Source: Cytospora piceicola (lineage: Eukaryota > Ascomycota > Sordariomycetes > Diaporthales > Cytosporaceae). Taken from it: a stretch of DNA of 64,000 nt. Made by a program: the position numbers and the translations under genes. Shown in pieces: positions 11,373-22,770 of the stretch (its first letter is position 1; every line of letters begins with the position of its first letter). Location of the stretch: NCBI GenBank assembly GCA_023375675.1, contig JALQBC010000026.1, positions 186,001 through 250,000 on the forward strand. Direction: 5' to 3'. Under the pieces are notes generated by a model. It made no database searches, was not told the origin of the DNA, and worked only from the letters and a program-made list of their open reading frames with translations.

Positions 11373-12656
11373 TCAAACAAATCCCCGCCAATTCCCATCT
11401 ATCCGCCCTGTCAACGACCGGTCATCGACCGCAATCTGTGCATTCTGCCCCGACGGGACTGGAAACGGCCCGTTCTCTGCCAGGGGAAAATTGGGCGTCC
11501 CGTCGTCATTCCAAGTAAACTTCTGCGTCCGGACGGTGCGGTAGATATCCCCAAGGGGCTCCGCCGTGGTCATGGCATGATAAACGACATAATCCTCCCC
11601 GCCGTCCGGGCTGGTCGTGAAGCTGGCGTGCCCGGTCGCGTAGACCCCGGCCCGCGCGTTCTGGTGGAACACGCAGCCGTCGCGGTGCTTCCTCCAGGAC
11701 TGGTACTCCATGGGGTCGTCCCCCACCAGCTCCAGCATGCCGAGGCAGTAGAAGGGGGTGTTGACCCTCGCGGCCGAGTAGACCACGAAGGCCTGGCCCG
11801 TGGCCGGGTTGACGAGCTGCTGGGGGCCCTCGTTGGTGGCGAGGCGGGTGTCGGGCCGGCCGTAGGGGACGCGCTCCCAGGGCTCGCTGGGGACGGAGAT
11901 GACGCGCCGCCCCGCGAGGGCGGTGTCGACGGTCCAGGGGTCGCGCATGTGCGTGATGCACAAATTAGCTGGCCAGGCGGACGTCTGCTCCTGCCAGCAC
12001 GAGTAGACGTGGTAGAGCTGGCCGCCGTGGGCGAAGTAGGTGCCGTCGATGGCGAACCGGTCGTGCGTGTCGAGCATGCCCCGGAGGGCGAAGCCCGCCG
12101 TCCAGGGGTCCGGGCCCGTGCCCTCCAGCACGAACATCCTGTGGTTGATGGCCGGGCAGTTGACGGGGCACGCGGCGTCCTGTAGGGGCGGGGGGTTGTC
12201 GGCGTCGGGCGTGGCCGTGAAGATGATGTACCACGCCCCCGAGATGTTGTGGATCTCGGGCGCCCAGATGTCGGTCGACCACGGCTGGCCGGCGTCCTGG
12301 CCGCTGGTCGTGTCCGGGTTGAAGACGACGCGGGCCTCGGCGTCGTCCCAGTTGTCTGTCAGGCTGCGTGAGCGCCGGAGGGTGATGTTGTCGTTGGTGG
12401 TGTACGTGAAGAGGTACCAGTCCTCGCCGTCGATCGAGTACCGCGTTATCCATGGGTCGCCTACGTTCTGGGTGAAGATGGGGTTGTTGTAGGTCGTGTT
12501 GGTCGTCGTGTTGGTGCCTACCTGGGCTGGATCCCAGCTTTGGGGTCCGGCCTTGTTGGGGTCGAAGGACTGCCCCTGGGTGAGAGCCGCACATATGAGG
12601 GTGAGGAGCAGGCAGATAATGAGGCGACCGTAGTTGTGTTTGTGTCCTGGTGCCAT
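11373..12656 (-). CDS. Secreted glycoside hydrolase family 43 protein
   Basis: Intronless; 427 residues from the chosen ATG at 12656. The frame is open to 12719, but the inner ATG puts a basic stretch (MAPGHKHNYGR) directly before the hydrophobic core LIICLLLTLICAALT, giving a normal signal peptide. The five-bladed propeller residues of GH43 are visible: the general base Asp at about 67 in VGDPWI, the pKa-modulating Asp in FAIDGTYF, and the acid Glu in ATNEGPQQL. STDIWAPEIH is also typical. GH43 enzymes remove arabinose or xylose from plant hemicellulose and pectin. The subfamily (arabinofuranosidase or exo-arabinanase) cannot be fixed by eye. Several N-glycosylation sites (NTT, NIT, NIS) agree with secretion. 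Confidence 0.88.
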   Translation of the reverse strand: MAPGHKHNYGRLIICLLLTLICAALTQGQSFDPNKAGPQSWDPAQVGTNTTTNTTYNNPIFTQNVGDPWITRYSIDGEDWYLFTYTTNDNITLRRSRSLTDNWDDAEARVVFNPDTTSGQDAGQPWSTDIWAPEIHNISGAWYIIFTATPDADNPPPLQDAACPVNCPAINHRMFVLEGTGPDPWTAGFALRGMLDTHDRFAIDGTYFAHGGQLYHVYSCWQEQTSAWPANLCITHMRDPWTVDTALAGRRVISVPSEPWERVPYGRPDTRLATNEGPQQLVNPATGQAFVVYSAARVNTPFYCLGMLELVGDDPMEYQSWRKHRDGCVFHQNARAGVYATGHASFTTSPDGGEDYVVYHAMTTAEPLGDIYRTVRTQKFTWNDDGTPNFPLAENGPFPVPSGQNAQIAVDDRSLTGRIDGNWRGFV

Positions 12657-13508
12657 GGTGGAAAGGAAGCAGGCCTGGAAGAGGTAGGAGATAGAAGAGA
12701 CACCTTCCGACGTACTCAATACGTGGGAGCCAGGAGGGGAATATCAAACCATTATTCGTTACCCCCGCAACGCAAGTGGGTAAGCCTTAGAATGTATATA
12801 TTCGCGTACTTGAATAGGTCAACCGTCCTATTAGATGCCTTGGAGATACATGGATCGGTGTAGATGAGGAGACATCACTTGCTCCTCTTCAACGAGCGCC
12901 TTGGACGAAGCTGCAGTAACGAATGTAGGTCAAGTCCCGAGTGGGTGATGGTACTTGCCGGAGGCTGACTGGGAACCTTGGAAGTGTGAGCAATGCAATG
13001 CAATCCTTCAAGGCTGATCACCTGAATCTTCATGTCAACAGCTTCGAAGGTTATACCCCAAGGGCCGGCCACAGGGGGATATTGGCTGAGCCTGGACGGT
13101 ACATGTACTTTCGTACTGTACTGTGTGTACCCGAACACATGCGTCCCGCACTGCACAATGATCAGTCAATGCGGGGAATCCCTGTCAGGCTGACTGGGCG
13201 CCCGGACCACCTCGTCCACGCTAGACGCCCCGGGGGTATACGCACCTGGGCAGCTCCACCCGGCCGCCAGCTGTCAGAAAATTCCTGCCAGGTGAGAAAA
13301 TTCAGAATGGTCTGTGCATCCCGTTAGGGCCCACGATCGCTAGCAAAATTTCGAGACTTCCTGTCCTTGCTCCCCGCTAAAAGAAAGTTCCGCGAAGCAA
13401 CCCATTCAGCCGACCAGCCACCTTGAAGGAGAGCCTTCGACACATCCTCGACGACACCGAAGCACTCGACAACTATCCTCTCCTTCCCAAAACCCCGAAT
13501 AAACAATC
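12657..13508. other. Divergent promoter region GH43/RPS2
   Basis: The right half (about 13330-13508) is the pyrimidine-rich promoter and leader of the ribosomal protein gene. No other gene is visible. Confidence 0.6.
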
Positions 13509-13667
13509 ATGGCTGACCGTGGTGGTGCTCGTGGCGGTGGCTTCGGCGACCGTGGTCGTGGTGGTGACCGTGGACGTGGACGTGGCCGTGGCCGTGGACG
13601 TCGCGGTGGCAAGAACGAGGAGAAGGAGTGGCAGCCCGTTACCAAGCTCGGCCGTCTGGTGAAGGCT

Positions 13668-13699
<32 letters not shown>

Positions 13700-14617
13700 G
13701 CACTCCCTGCCCGTCAAGGAGTACCAGATTGTCGACTTCTTCCTGCCCAAGCTCAAGGATGAGGTTATGAAGGTGCGCATACACAATTTTCACTACCAGT
13801 CAATTAGGGCGGATAGATGCATGGAAGGGGTCTTTTGCGACGAGAGAGAGAGAGGGGAATCAAGCGGTGGCAATAGAGGATGTTGGATCAATTGAGCCTG
13901 TCTCACGGTTCTTCTCTCTGGACATGGAGCAAACACGAGAGAGTCGCTGGGGCTTCAATAAAACCAAACCGCCTGCGACAAATCGCTAACATATTCTTTC
14001 CCCTCACTACAGATCAAGCCCGTCCAGAAGCAGACCCGTGCCGGTCAGCGTACCCGCTTCAAGGCCATTGTCATCATTGGTGACTCTGAGGGACACGTCG
14101 GTCTCGGCATCAAGACCTCCAAGGAGGTTGCCACCGCTATCCGCGCTGCCATCATCATCGCTAAGCTGAGCGTCATCCCCGTGCGACGAGGATACTGGGG
14201 AACCAACCTGGGTCTCCCTCACTCCATCCCCGTCAAGGAGTCTGGCAAGTGCGGTTCCGTCACCGTCCGCGTAAGTTACCACCCGAAAGCCCCAAATTAC
14301 ATACTCTTTTCCTACGGAGGAGAGGTGCAACTCGGACGTCTAATATTAACACACTACTACAGCTTATTCCCGCTCCCCGTGGTACCTCCCTGGTCGCCTC
14401 CCCCGCCGTCAAGCGTCTCCTACAGCTTGCCGGTATCGAGGACGCCTACACCTCCTCCGCCGGTTCCACCAAGACCCTCGAGAACACCCTCAAGGCCACC
14501 TTCGCCGCCATCTCCAACTCCTACGGATTCCTTACGCCCAACCTGTGGAAGGAGACCAAGCTCATCCGGAGCCCTCTGGAGGAGTTCGCAGACACTCTGC
14601 AGAACAAGCGCTACTAG
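13509..14617 (+). CDS. RPS2: 40S ribosomal protein uS5 (S2)
   Basis: Three exons: 13509..13772, 14013..14270 and 14363..14617, giving 258 residues. Introns have GTGCGC/CTACAG and GTAAGT/CTACAG ends, and CTAAC branch sites are visible. The N-terminus is an RG/RGG-rich tail (residues 4-34), which in other eukaryotes is arginine-methylated. The S5 double-stranded RNA-binding domain follows ([33 protein letters not shown]), then the C-terminal domain ([20 protein letters not shown] and [16 protein letters not shown]). It belongs to the small-subunit decoding and mRNA-entry region. The first intron is long (240 bases) compared with others in the window. Confidence 0.97.
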
Positions 14618-15040
14618 ATTGGAAGGACAGTCGGTGGAAAGGCGTCTGAGGGGTTTGTCTGTTAATTGCATGGGTCCAGGCACTGGTTACGGCATTCAGT
14701 CGAGGCTAGCAAAAATGAGGATTTGAGGCTCGGCCGAAATGATGAAATACTTGAAATGAACCAATTCGAGATGTTCCATCCTGTGTTGCGAGTGCTGGTG
14801 TCTGTGTGTGTTGTCTTCGTTATGGGAGGAGCGCCTTTGGGCTTGGTCCCGGATGACAATGCGTATAACATGTTGATGTTGGTTTCCGAGATATCCGATA
14901 TCGTTCAAGCCGACCACTTCGGGACGCGTCAAGTGAGGTGCCAACATATACAACAGGTCTATATGTGTAAGCACACCAACATGATAAGAGCTCTTTTGGG
15001 TTTTCGGCAAGTGCCAACTAAAGTATTCGTGTGACGGGTC

Positions 15041-15130
15041 TATGTACCTAGGTATTCACAATAGTCCACCATCGAGGAAGTGAATGCGGGCTTTACCTAC
15101 CTAGGTACCTACCTAGGTAGATACGTAGTA
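15041..15130. repeat. CCTAGGTA-type palindromic repeat cluster
   Basis: ACCTAGGTA occurs at 15047, and a tight run of alternating ACCTACCT and AGGTAGGT blocks lies at 15092-15120. It is the same motif family as at 4981-5052. Confidence 0.8.
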
Positions 15131-15375
15131 GCCTCTTGACACACTCAGGTAAGTACGATACCTGCCTGGATTTCCAGTTGAACGGCCTCGAGATGATATG
15201 GAAGGTTGTCGTGAAATAGAGATGGAAAGGGCACACAACAAGTCCAGCCAAAGCCAAAAGAGTTGGCGGGTGACGACGAACCCAGGAGAAGGAGTGGACG
15301 GTTCTCTCCAGATGTCTTCCTATATGGCGAAGCGACGTTGTCTATCTCAAGAAGCGGCTTCTGGTGTTGAAGGAT

Positions 15376-15399
15376 ACCTACCTACTTAAGTAGGTAGGT
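15376..15399. repeat. Perfect 24-base palindrome
   Basis: Two exact 12-base arms (ACCTACCTACTT and its complement) meet without a spacer. It belongs to the same ACCT/AGGT repeat family. Confidence 0.85.
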
Positions 15400-15814
15400 C
15401 TACCTGCCCTTAGGGATTGTTCCTCACCAACCTTCAACCTACATGGTGTATGTGTTCTGTCACTGCCGAACCCCCGGATCAATTATACCAAGCGCAGCCC
15501 AATGCGGAAGTCTCGATGTCTTCGAGAAGGCAGGCGTAACTCTGGAGGCGACCGGGCGGGACATTTTGCACTCTCCTCCAAGGTTCTCCTCTGAGGGACA
15601 GACGACCTCGATCTTTTCTTTTCTACTCCTCCCATCACCATCACCGTCACCATCTCCGTTCATCAGGAGTGTACCAACCCAACCAACATCCCCTTTTTTG
15701 GACTTCAATTTTGGAACCACCAGTTTTGGCTGTCTGTTCTAGTTTCTTCTGCCTTGTTTCTTCTATCCCAATCTTGAACCTTTTTGAGCGCTTCTGAGCT
15801 ACGCACTGCTCAAG

Positions 15815-18585
15815 ATGTTGCCGCCCACTCGTTACTCACAAGCTGTGGCCATAGCGATACTTACTTGCTTTGCTCTTCTCTTCCTGGTCTCTGTCGGTGA
15901 AAGCTTCAAGGTCCTGTCATCTGCATCTCTTTCTGGACGCCGCAGACATGGCGGCCCTATCATCAAACGAACTTGGGAGTCTGAGCAAGGTCCCTTCTCA
16001 GCCCCTCAACCCCAGGACATCGGTGATGATGAGGAGGACCTTGTTGGCAACACTCTTCCTGGAAATGTCAACGTTGAAGACAACCACAATGAGAAAATCG
16101 GCATCACTGTCATTGGCAACGTTCCCCTTCCTCCAGTGAAGTCCGTCGTTGCCTCCATCTTCGGTGGAGTCTCGTCTGCACCTCCAGTTCCTGGCAATCC
16201 CACACAACCCATCATTCCAGCATCAGCTGGCGGCGGTCTTTTCGGCTCGGTAATTTCCATCCTCGCCGGTGCTCCCAGTGCTATCCCAGTCCCAGGTGGT
16301 CCCCTTCCCACAGGCAGTGCTGGCGGTATTGACAGCCCTCTGGGTGGTGTTCTGAGCGCATTGTCTCAAGTCGGCGTTGCCAGCATCACAGCACCTCCAA
16401 CTGTCCCAACAGGATCCGGTGGTCTCCTTGGAGGACTTGACGTCCTTGGCGGCGTCGCATCCGCTCTTGATGGCGTCCTTGGCTCCCCGGGTAACACCAA
16501 CGGCAACGGCGGTGGCCTCTTGGGCCAACTTTCTGCTGATGTCGTCGGTCCTATTGCATCCATTGCTGCAGACCCAGCCTCCATACTCGCTAACCCGGCT
16601 GCTGCCATCAACAACCTCCAGAGCCAAGTCTCCTCAGTCCTCGATAGTCTGCCATCAGCTGTCGCTGCCGGTGTCCAAATTGCAAACAATGTCGGGGGAC
16701 AGATAGCTGATGCGCTCAATGCAACAACCGACGTGCTGGATAGCATCCCAGATGTGGCGGGCGGTGTGGCATACCAGCTCGGTTCTCTCCTGAACGCTGC
16801 CCCCAATCTTGCCACCGGACTTCCTGCTGCTGCCCTTTCTGCCGTCAACCAGGTCGAGTCTATTTTGACAGCCGTGCCTGGCCTCGAGGGCGATGTCACT
16901 GGAATCATTGGTAGTTTGCAAGACCAACTTTCGGTAGCTGTGGTCAGCGCTCTTCCGAAAGTCTCATCCCTCGCCGGGGTTGTTGGGAGCCAAGTCGTCG
17001 GCATTCTCCCTCCGACGCTCCAGCCCCTTGTGGTAGAAGCCCTATCCACCCTCCAGAACAGCGTCACCGATCTTGGGTGCCAAGTGTCGGACGTTATCAG
17101 TGGCACAGCCATCATCTTCAACGTTCCATGCGACCAGACCAGCCTAACAACCTCCAGACCTGGAGCAGGAGGCCCCACGGCGACGGCGCCCGTCACAGTC
17201 TCGGCCTCGCTCACGGTGGGGGAGACCTTGCCACTTGCTTCCACACTTTCTTCCTCCACTCCACTACAACTCGCTTCACTGCTGTCTTCCCTCGGCTCGT
17301 CCCTAGTGAGCGCATCTGTGGCAGCCGCTCCGGCTGACATCTCTGGTGCCAATCCCGTTGCAAATTCTGCCTTGTCTGGCCTGTCGTCTCTGATCAGCCA
17401 AATATCCGATATGTCTGTGACGGCGGCGGCGATCATGCCATCGACTCAATTGGCTCCACCAACTCGTAGGCTTCTTGCATACTTTCAAGTCCCTTCATAT
17501 ATACTGACGATGCCTTAGCACCAGCACCCTCAACAGCGTCGGCGTCGCCGGGAGCATCCTCAAGCCCTGTTGCGGCGACAACCATCTACTACGTTCAAAC
17601 CATCACCGCACTGATGACCTCAACATTGGTCCAAATCAGTACTGTGACGGAATGTCCTTCGACACTATCAACACTGGAATCCTACGCTGGGATCCGTGGC
17701 GGACCCTTGTCAGCCCCTTTACTGCCCCCAACTGGCACTGGCACAGGTCCTTGTCCTGGCCAGGGCTTTACTTGCGACGACTGTCTTGAAGGTTGGTTCT
17801 GTCCACCGGTTGAGACTCCCGCACAGCCGGCTCCTTGTGGCTATGGTTGGCCCTGCTACCACTGCGACGATGGCTGGTTCTGTGTCCCATCTCCTCAAAT
17901 CATTGGTGCGGTGGTAAATTCAGCCCTTGTGGTCCCAACGCCTCACCTCGTGAGCCCGGGCGGTATAGTTGAGCAAGTACAAAGCCCTGAAAAACAGTCC
18001 ATGCTTCCGATCACGTCAGGAGTCTACAATCCTGACGGAACGAGACTCCCCGAGGTCCCCAAAGGGACGGCAATTGATGCAGGGTCACCTCTTGCATCAT
18101 CTACCAACATGACGATCAGTTCGGTATCGCTTGGCATGTCAGACCTTGAGTCGTCCATTCTCGCTGCCGTTGCATCAGAAGCTAGCGGGCTCGCATCGAT
18201 CGAACTGGCCAGTGCCAGTGCCATCATTCAAAGTGTCTCGTCTCTCCTCAACATGGGCATTTCCAGCATTGCCAGCAGCCTTGCCATGGGCGCACCGGTC
18301 AGCACCTTGGCGACCCCCATGACCGGACCTTCAGATTTGCCGCTTGGGCCGGGCCCTGTCCTCCCCAGCGCTACAATGGCTCTCACTGCTACAGCACTGG
18401 TTGCGGATACAACCTTGCCAACGATAACCATGACCATGACCGGACTAGATACTATGAATCCCAATGCGGATGGAAACAACAGTGTGAAGACGGCATTCAT
18501 CGCCACACACGGTCCCAAGGCACCCATGGCATTCGGCCCCAATGGCGAGCGCATGGTTCCTCGCCGGAGAGCTCATTGGATGTGA
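15815..18585 (+). CDS. Large secreted Ala/Ser/Gly-rich protein with two Cys-rich GWFC modules
   Basis: Two exons, 15815..17465 and 17519..18585, give about 905 residues. The 53-base intron has a GTAGGC donor, an ACTGAC branch and a CTTAG acceptor; that TAG would otherwise be read as a stop. A signal sequence (residues 9-29) is followed by basic sites RRR at 42-44 and KR at 51-52, which look like Kex2 cleavage sites. Most of the protein is low-complexity with repeated VLSSL/ILGG-like hydrophobic-Ala-Ser-Gly text. At about 629-645 and 657-672 two similar modules each hold four cysteines (C-x5/6-C-x2-C-x5-C ending GWFC). No GPI signal is seen; the end is basic (PRRRAHWM). It is not a family I can name. 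A cell-wall or extracellular matrix protein is a guess. Confidence 0.75.
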
Positions 18586-20377
18586 GGTAGCTCGCCGGTA
18601 GAGTTATCCAAGTGTGCGAAGGTATAATTTTACAGGTTTAATAGTGAGCGTGTTGAGTAATGGCTGCTGAGCTGGGAAATACCTGCCTTACAGATGAGAT
18701 GAGGAGGGTGATCTTATCGCACGGGGGCAAGACCTTTGACCTTTTTTGGAAGATTCATATGTATCTCACGATTAGGCATCGTATTAGGAGGCAGGGCTGC
18801 TCATCGTCTATCAGTTGTCAGGTACGAGTAGGTCATGAGGCATTCAGTCCTGGAGGTTTTCATTGTCTATGGACACAGATGATACTTATCTCATTAGAGT
18901 AGGAGACATACTGCAAATGAAAAGCCATCTACCCCCATTCAATTCCCGTGAAGTATCAGTATCTAAAGCGGTATGACATGTTTCGGTCGAAGTATCCCGG
19001 CTGCTGAGCCAGCAACTTGGCTGTTGGTATCGGGTGAGCAGCATGTCTCCCAGGTATCTTTTCATATACTTAATCACCTTCTGGTCGAATCCAGTCCGAA
19101 ATTGGATAGCACTGTTTAGACTGACCGGCGCCATAGACGTCGATGTATCTTCTCAAGCATGTGCTGCCGCTGGTGAACGATACCAGGTTCCCGGCCAGGC
19201 TCAGCCAGTTTCCTTTCGAAACACCCTCTCTCCGGGCCCACCGAAAGAAGAAGGAGCAAATGTGACATCTTAGCATTTGCAAGCCGGGAACGTACATGGT
19301 TCAAGTCAACTCGCTCGTGAGGGAGGGGGAAGGGGCTTGTCCACTTGCTGCCCGGGGTGAAGAAGACGGAAGGACGAACAGAGACGTTCCTGTCCCCAAC
19401 TGAGGCCATACATAACGGGGGTGGTTGGGTGTGGCGGCGGGTCCGGGGCCTTGTGGGATATCGGGGGCGAGGGGGGGGGGCGTCCATGTGTGTAAATCTG
19501 CAACGCACGATGCGAGCGGGTGTGTTCATGCCGGGGTTTGGGGAGTGGGTGATTTCTTTCTTTTTTCTCTTTCTTTTCGGATGGCTTTTGCTTTCTTCCT
19601 CCTTCTCGCTCATTATATCCATCCCGGGTTGTCTGCGCTGTCCGACGTATTCTTCCCGGACACCGAAGGGTGGTGGATGGATTGGGTATCTATCCTGGGG
19701 ACGCAGGCAGTTCCGTAGGAACGAATCGTCGGGTGATATATCCTTTCAGAGGACAGTCACACTCGGGTTTTGCATGGCTCTTAGGACCCCTTTTTGTGTC
19801 TTCGAGTTAAAATGAATTTCTTCGTCGTGACATTTGGGGGGTGGCGGCTATTCCGCAACACCTTGGGGGCACACAAACAAACATGCCCATCCCCCCCCCC
19901 CGTCTCTTTTTGGACATCATATGACAGGGTACATACAACCTCTCTCCCTCTCGAGAGAGGTGCCTTAAAATCCAACAACCTTGACCTGCACATTTGAGTG
20001 CAGAAAATGTCCGCGCATGAATTGATCCCAATCATGAAAACCCTCTTCCATAACGTAACGTAACGTAAAAGCCCCTTCCGTATTAGTAGTGACGTGACCG
20101 ACCTTTCATCTTCCTTGTGGGCCAGATGAGTATATCATCAAGCAAATGTGGGTATGTACTGCCGCCGCTTCCCTGTCCCTTTGACCCCGTCCTGTTGTAC
20201 CCAAGCCAAATCCGATTTGTGTTGGAAACCCTCAACAACAAACAATAACCAATCCCTTAAATAACACACGCACGCAAGAGCAAACATGCTGTTGCTGGTT
20301 TTCATGTTTTTTGTTTTGTTTTGTTCTGGAGAAGCACTGTTCGGCAGGCGTATCTGCCCCCGAGTCCCGTCCTTTCC
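18586..20377. other. Intergenic, about 1.8 kb
   Basis: Lies between the 3' end of the secreted protein gene and the 3' end of the ATO gene. It holds homopolymer runs (G at about 19470, C at about 19892) and a short TAACG repeat at about 20056. No convincing gene on either strand. Confidence 0.55.
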
Positions 20378-20991
20378 TTAGACGGTGTGCGACTGGGCCT
20401 TGGCCATGCGGGTCTCGCGGCCCTTCTCGCTCCAGGGGAAGTGGAAGACGGGGACGAGGACGAAGGAGTTGCTGTCGAGTTTGTTGTGTTAGCCATTGGT
20501 AACAAGTAAACATGGCAGAATGACCAATGATCAGTACTAACCTGCTATCGGCAAGACCAGCAAACGCGTTGTACCACGCGAAGAAGGCGGCCAGCATGCC
20601 AAAGACGCCGCCGGCCGTCTGCAGGCCCGAGGCGGCGGTGGCGGCGCCGTTCTGGGTGGCGTAGTCGGCGCAGGCCAGGAAGAGGAAGCACAGGTCGAGG
20701 GTGAAGAAGAGGCCGAAGAACATGATGGTGGAGCGCAGGGTGCACAGCAGCAGGATGGTGGTGAAGACGAACCAGCCCGTCAGGAAGAAGCCGATGGCGC
20801 CGTCGGTCTGGTTGGTCCCGGCGTAGGCGTCTGTGACGGCGAGCGAGGGCGTGAAGATCAGGGCGTACGAGATCCAGAAGCCGCCGTAGGACGAGAGGGC
20901 CGTGGCACCGAAGGTGTTGCCGACTGCCATTTCCCTGTTGGTGGACGTGTTAGCGCTTCATGTTTCGTGATTTTCCCCCTCGCATGGGGGT

Positions 20992-21028
<37 letters not shown>

Positions 21029-21736
21029 TGCGACAACGTTGCAGCTCGGCTTTGCTGCTGGGGCATGGCGACACAGCATGCTAGGGCAGGACAGCAAGGG
21101 GGAATACAGGTAGTAACTCTGGGGAAAGAAGCCCAGGAGACACCAGCTTGTCTTGTCCTTGGTCTTGCCGCAACATGCAAGCAGCCCATGCCAAAATGCC
21201 CCAGGCATATATGTACGCAGCCGAGCCGCGAAGCGAAAGGAAAAAAAAACACAAGAAACCCCACGGGTTCGGTTCGGTCTCGGGTACGGGTATGGGTATG
21301 GGTACGGGTCGGTTTTAGATTCCGCAAGCAGCAAGACTTACCACATGCCAGCAAGCAACTGGACGACACCGCCATAGCCAAAGGCCAGCGGCACGACAAT
21401 GTTGGGGATGGTGACGCCGCGGGCCTGCAGGTTGACGCAGGACAGGACAAATGTGGTCAGGGCGAAGGCGCAGAGGCCGAGGGGCGCCGGGTTGGCGATC
21501 CTGCGGTCGACGACGGCCTTGTACAGACCGGGCTGGAACTCACCGCCGAAGGCGGGCAGGCGCGTCTCGTCGCTGCTGTGGACGTGGGCCAGGGGGTTGT
21601 AGTATCGGTCGTAGGCTTCCCTGTGGCGGGCGGCGGTCTCGTTGCTGTTGCCGCCATTGCTGGTGTTGTTGGCGCCGTAGTCGCGGACGTCGGCGCCGGA
21701 GGAGTTGGTGTCCTTTTCGACGTTTGCGTCGGTCAT
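20378..21736 (-). CDS. GPR1/FUN34/YaaH (ATO) family acetate transporter
   Basis: Three exons: 21342..21736, 20542..20934 and 20378..20471, giving 293 residues. Splice joins are GMW/EMAVGNTFG and DSR-or-S/NSFVLVPVF; the second acceptor follows a GCTAAC branch. The signature NPAPLGLCAF is in exon 1. Six membrane helices follow (for example FALTTFVLSCVNL, IPNIVVPLAFGYGG, AIGFFLTGWFVFTTILLL), with the family text EMAVGNTFGATALSSYGGFW between them. The cytosolic tail ends RMAKAQSHTV. Family members export ammonium or import acetate at the plasma membrane (yeast Ato/Ady2, Aspergillus AcpA). The N-terminal 70 residues are polar and Asn-rich. Intron 1 is long (407 bases) and carries a TG microsatellite. 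Confidence 0.93.
20994..21027. repeat. TG dinucleotide microsatellite
   Basis: About sixteen TG units in intron 1 of the ATO transporter gene. A second low-complexity tract of CGGGTA/TGGGTA hexamers lies in the same intron at about 21282-21312. Confidence 0.9.
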
Positions 21737-22004
21737 TTTTGTTCAATTGGTTGTCGGCGACGACGATTGAGGGTGGGAGAGATGGAGGAGATGGAGGAGG
21801 ATAGGACAAAATGTTGTCCTCTGACTCGGACAATTATTGCTAGCTGGCTGGATTGGATGTGGATGAGGATGCGGTGTGACCCTGCTTGCGCTCTACAAAA
21901 GCGACAGATGCGACAAGCTGCTGTTGGTGGAAGTTAGGATAGGAAGGAGAGCAGAAGGTAACAGCAGCACACCAGGTCCGAGTGGAATGAAGAAAAAGTA
22001 AATC

Positions 22005-22036
<32 letters not shown>

Positions 22037-22502
22037 GTGGGGGAAAAGAGAAAGCAGCGGGCTGATATAGTTTAACAGTTGAGCAGGTGGGAACAAGGGA
22101 CGACGATCCAGAGCACGGATTAGGATGTATCTATGTATACTTCATGTATGTACTGTGGTAGTTGATATGTAATGCAATGGTGCTCCTGGGGATCGGATGG
22201 AGCTTAGCAGTTGCTTAGCAGGCCTGGCAGGCCTGGCAGGGTAAGCTGGAACGTGCTGGGGAAGAATTGGGGGGGTAGCTTACTCCCCAGATAAGCCTAG
22301 CTCTAGCGCATGTAGGTGGCGCATGGCGGGGCCTGGCTGGGGTCGAAGTGGGCCCTTCGGTCTGGGGGAAAAGAAGGAAATCCCCAACAAGTACTAAGTA
22401 CTCGGCAAAGTACTCGGTACTTCCGTGTTTTGTCTTGGCGGGCAAGGGTACCTAGGTACCCAATATCCCCGAGGCCAACACAGGTGGAATTGCTGAGCTT
22501 AC
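21737..22502. other. Promoter of the ATO gene and intergenic DNA
   Basis: Upstream of the minus-strand transporter. It contains a TGTGTA hexamer repeat at about 22003-22036 and a CCTAGGTA palindrome at about 22450. Confidence 0.6.
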
Positions 22503-22770
22503 TACATGTTATAGGGATTAAAAATGTTAATTGCTAACGGTGTAAAACGGTTGGCTAGAGGGGGCAGATCAAAGCAGATCCGTTCTTCTTTACCAGAATC
22601 TATATAGGAAGAACATTACGGTTAGACTTAGAACGGTGGCGAGACTAACGTTTTATCTCCAGTGTTCCTGTCGATGAGTTACTTATCCAGCGAACCAGTA
22701 TAGGAACGGTACCCTCCTCTTAAAACGGAAGGATTTTTAAATTTGACATTTTTAATCCCTGTGACATGTA
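22503..22770. mobile_element. MITE-like element with terminal inverted repeats
   Basis: The ends are inverted copies: CATGTTATAGGGATTAAAAA at 22505 and its complement ending at 22768 (CATGTCACAGGG...). About 24 bases match with two mismatches. Both are flanked by TA (22503-22504 and 22769-22770), which would be the target duplication of Tc1/mariner-type elements. The 264-base interior has no coding capacity and carries many ACGG/ACGGT motifs in both orientations. This fits a non-autonomous DNA transposon. TA duplication and family are inferred from one copy only. Confidence 0.65.

Larger units (their letters stand above)
14618..15814. other. Intergenic with palindromic repeats
   Basis: The RPS2 3' flank, then CCTAGGTA-type repeats at 15041-15130 and a perfect 24-base palindrome at 15376-15399. 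After that comes a pyrimidine-rich promoter (15580-15810) for the secreted protein gene. A 122-codon frame at 14666..15034 has no recognisable features and is probably 3' UTR. Confidence 0.6.

Noticed and set aside
13773..14012. Possible intronic snoRNA in the long RPS2 intron
   Set aside because: No C/D box pair, and no convincing H and ACA boxes with hairpins.
16366..17436. 356-codon minus-strand frame
   Set aside because: A shadow of the secreted protein gene on the opposite strand; composition follows the Ala/Ser/Gly codons of the real gene.
21282..21312. GGGTA/TGGGT-type telomere-like repeats
   Set aside because: A short imperfect hexamer tract inside an intron, not TTAGGG, and not at a chromosome end.
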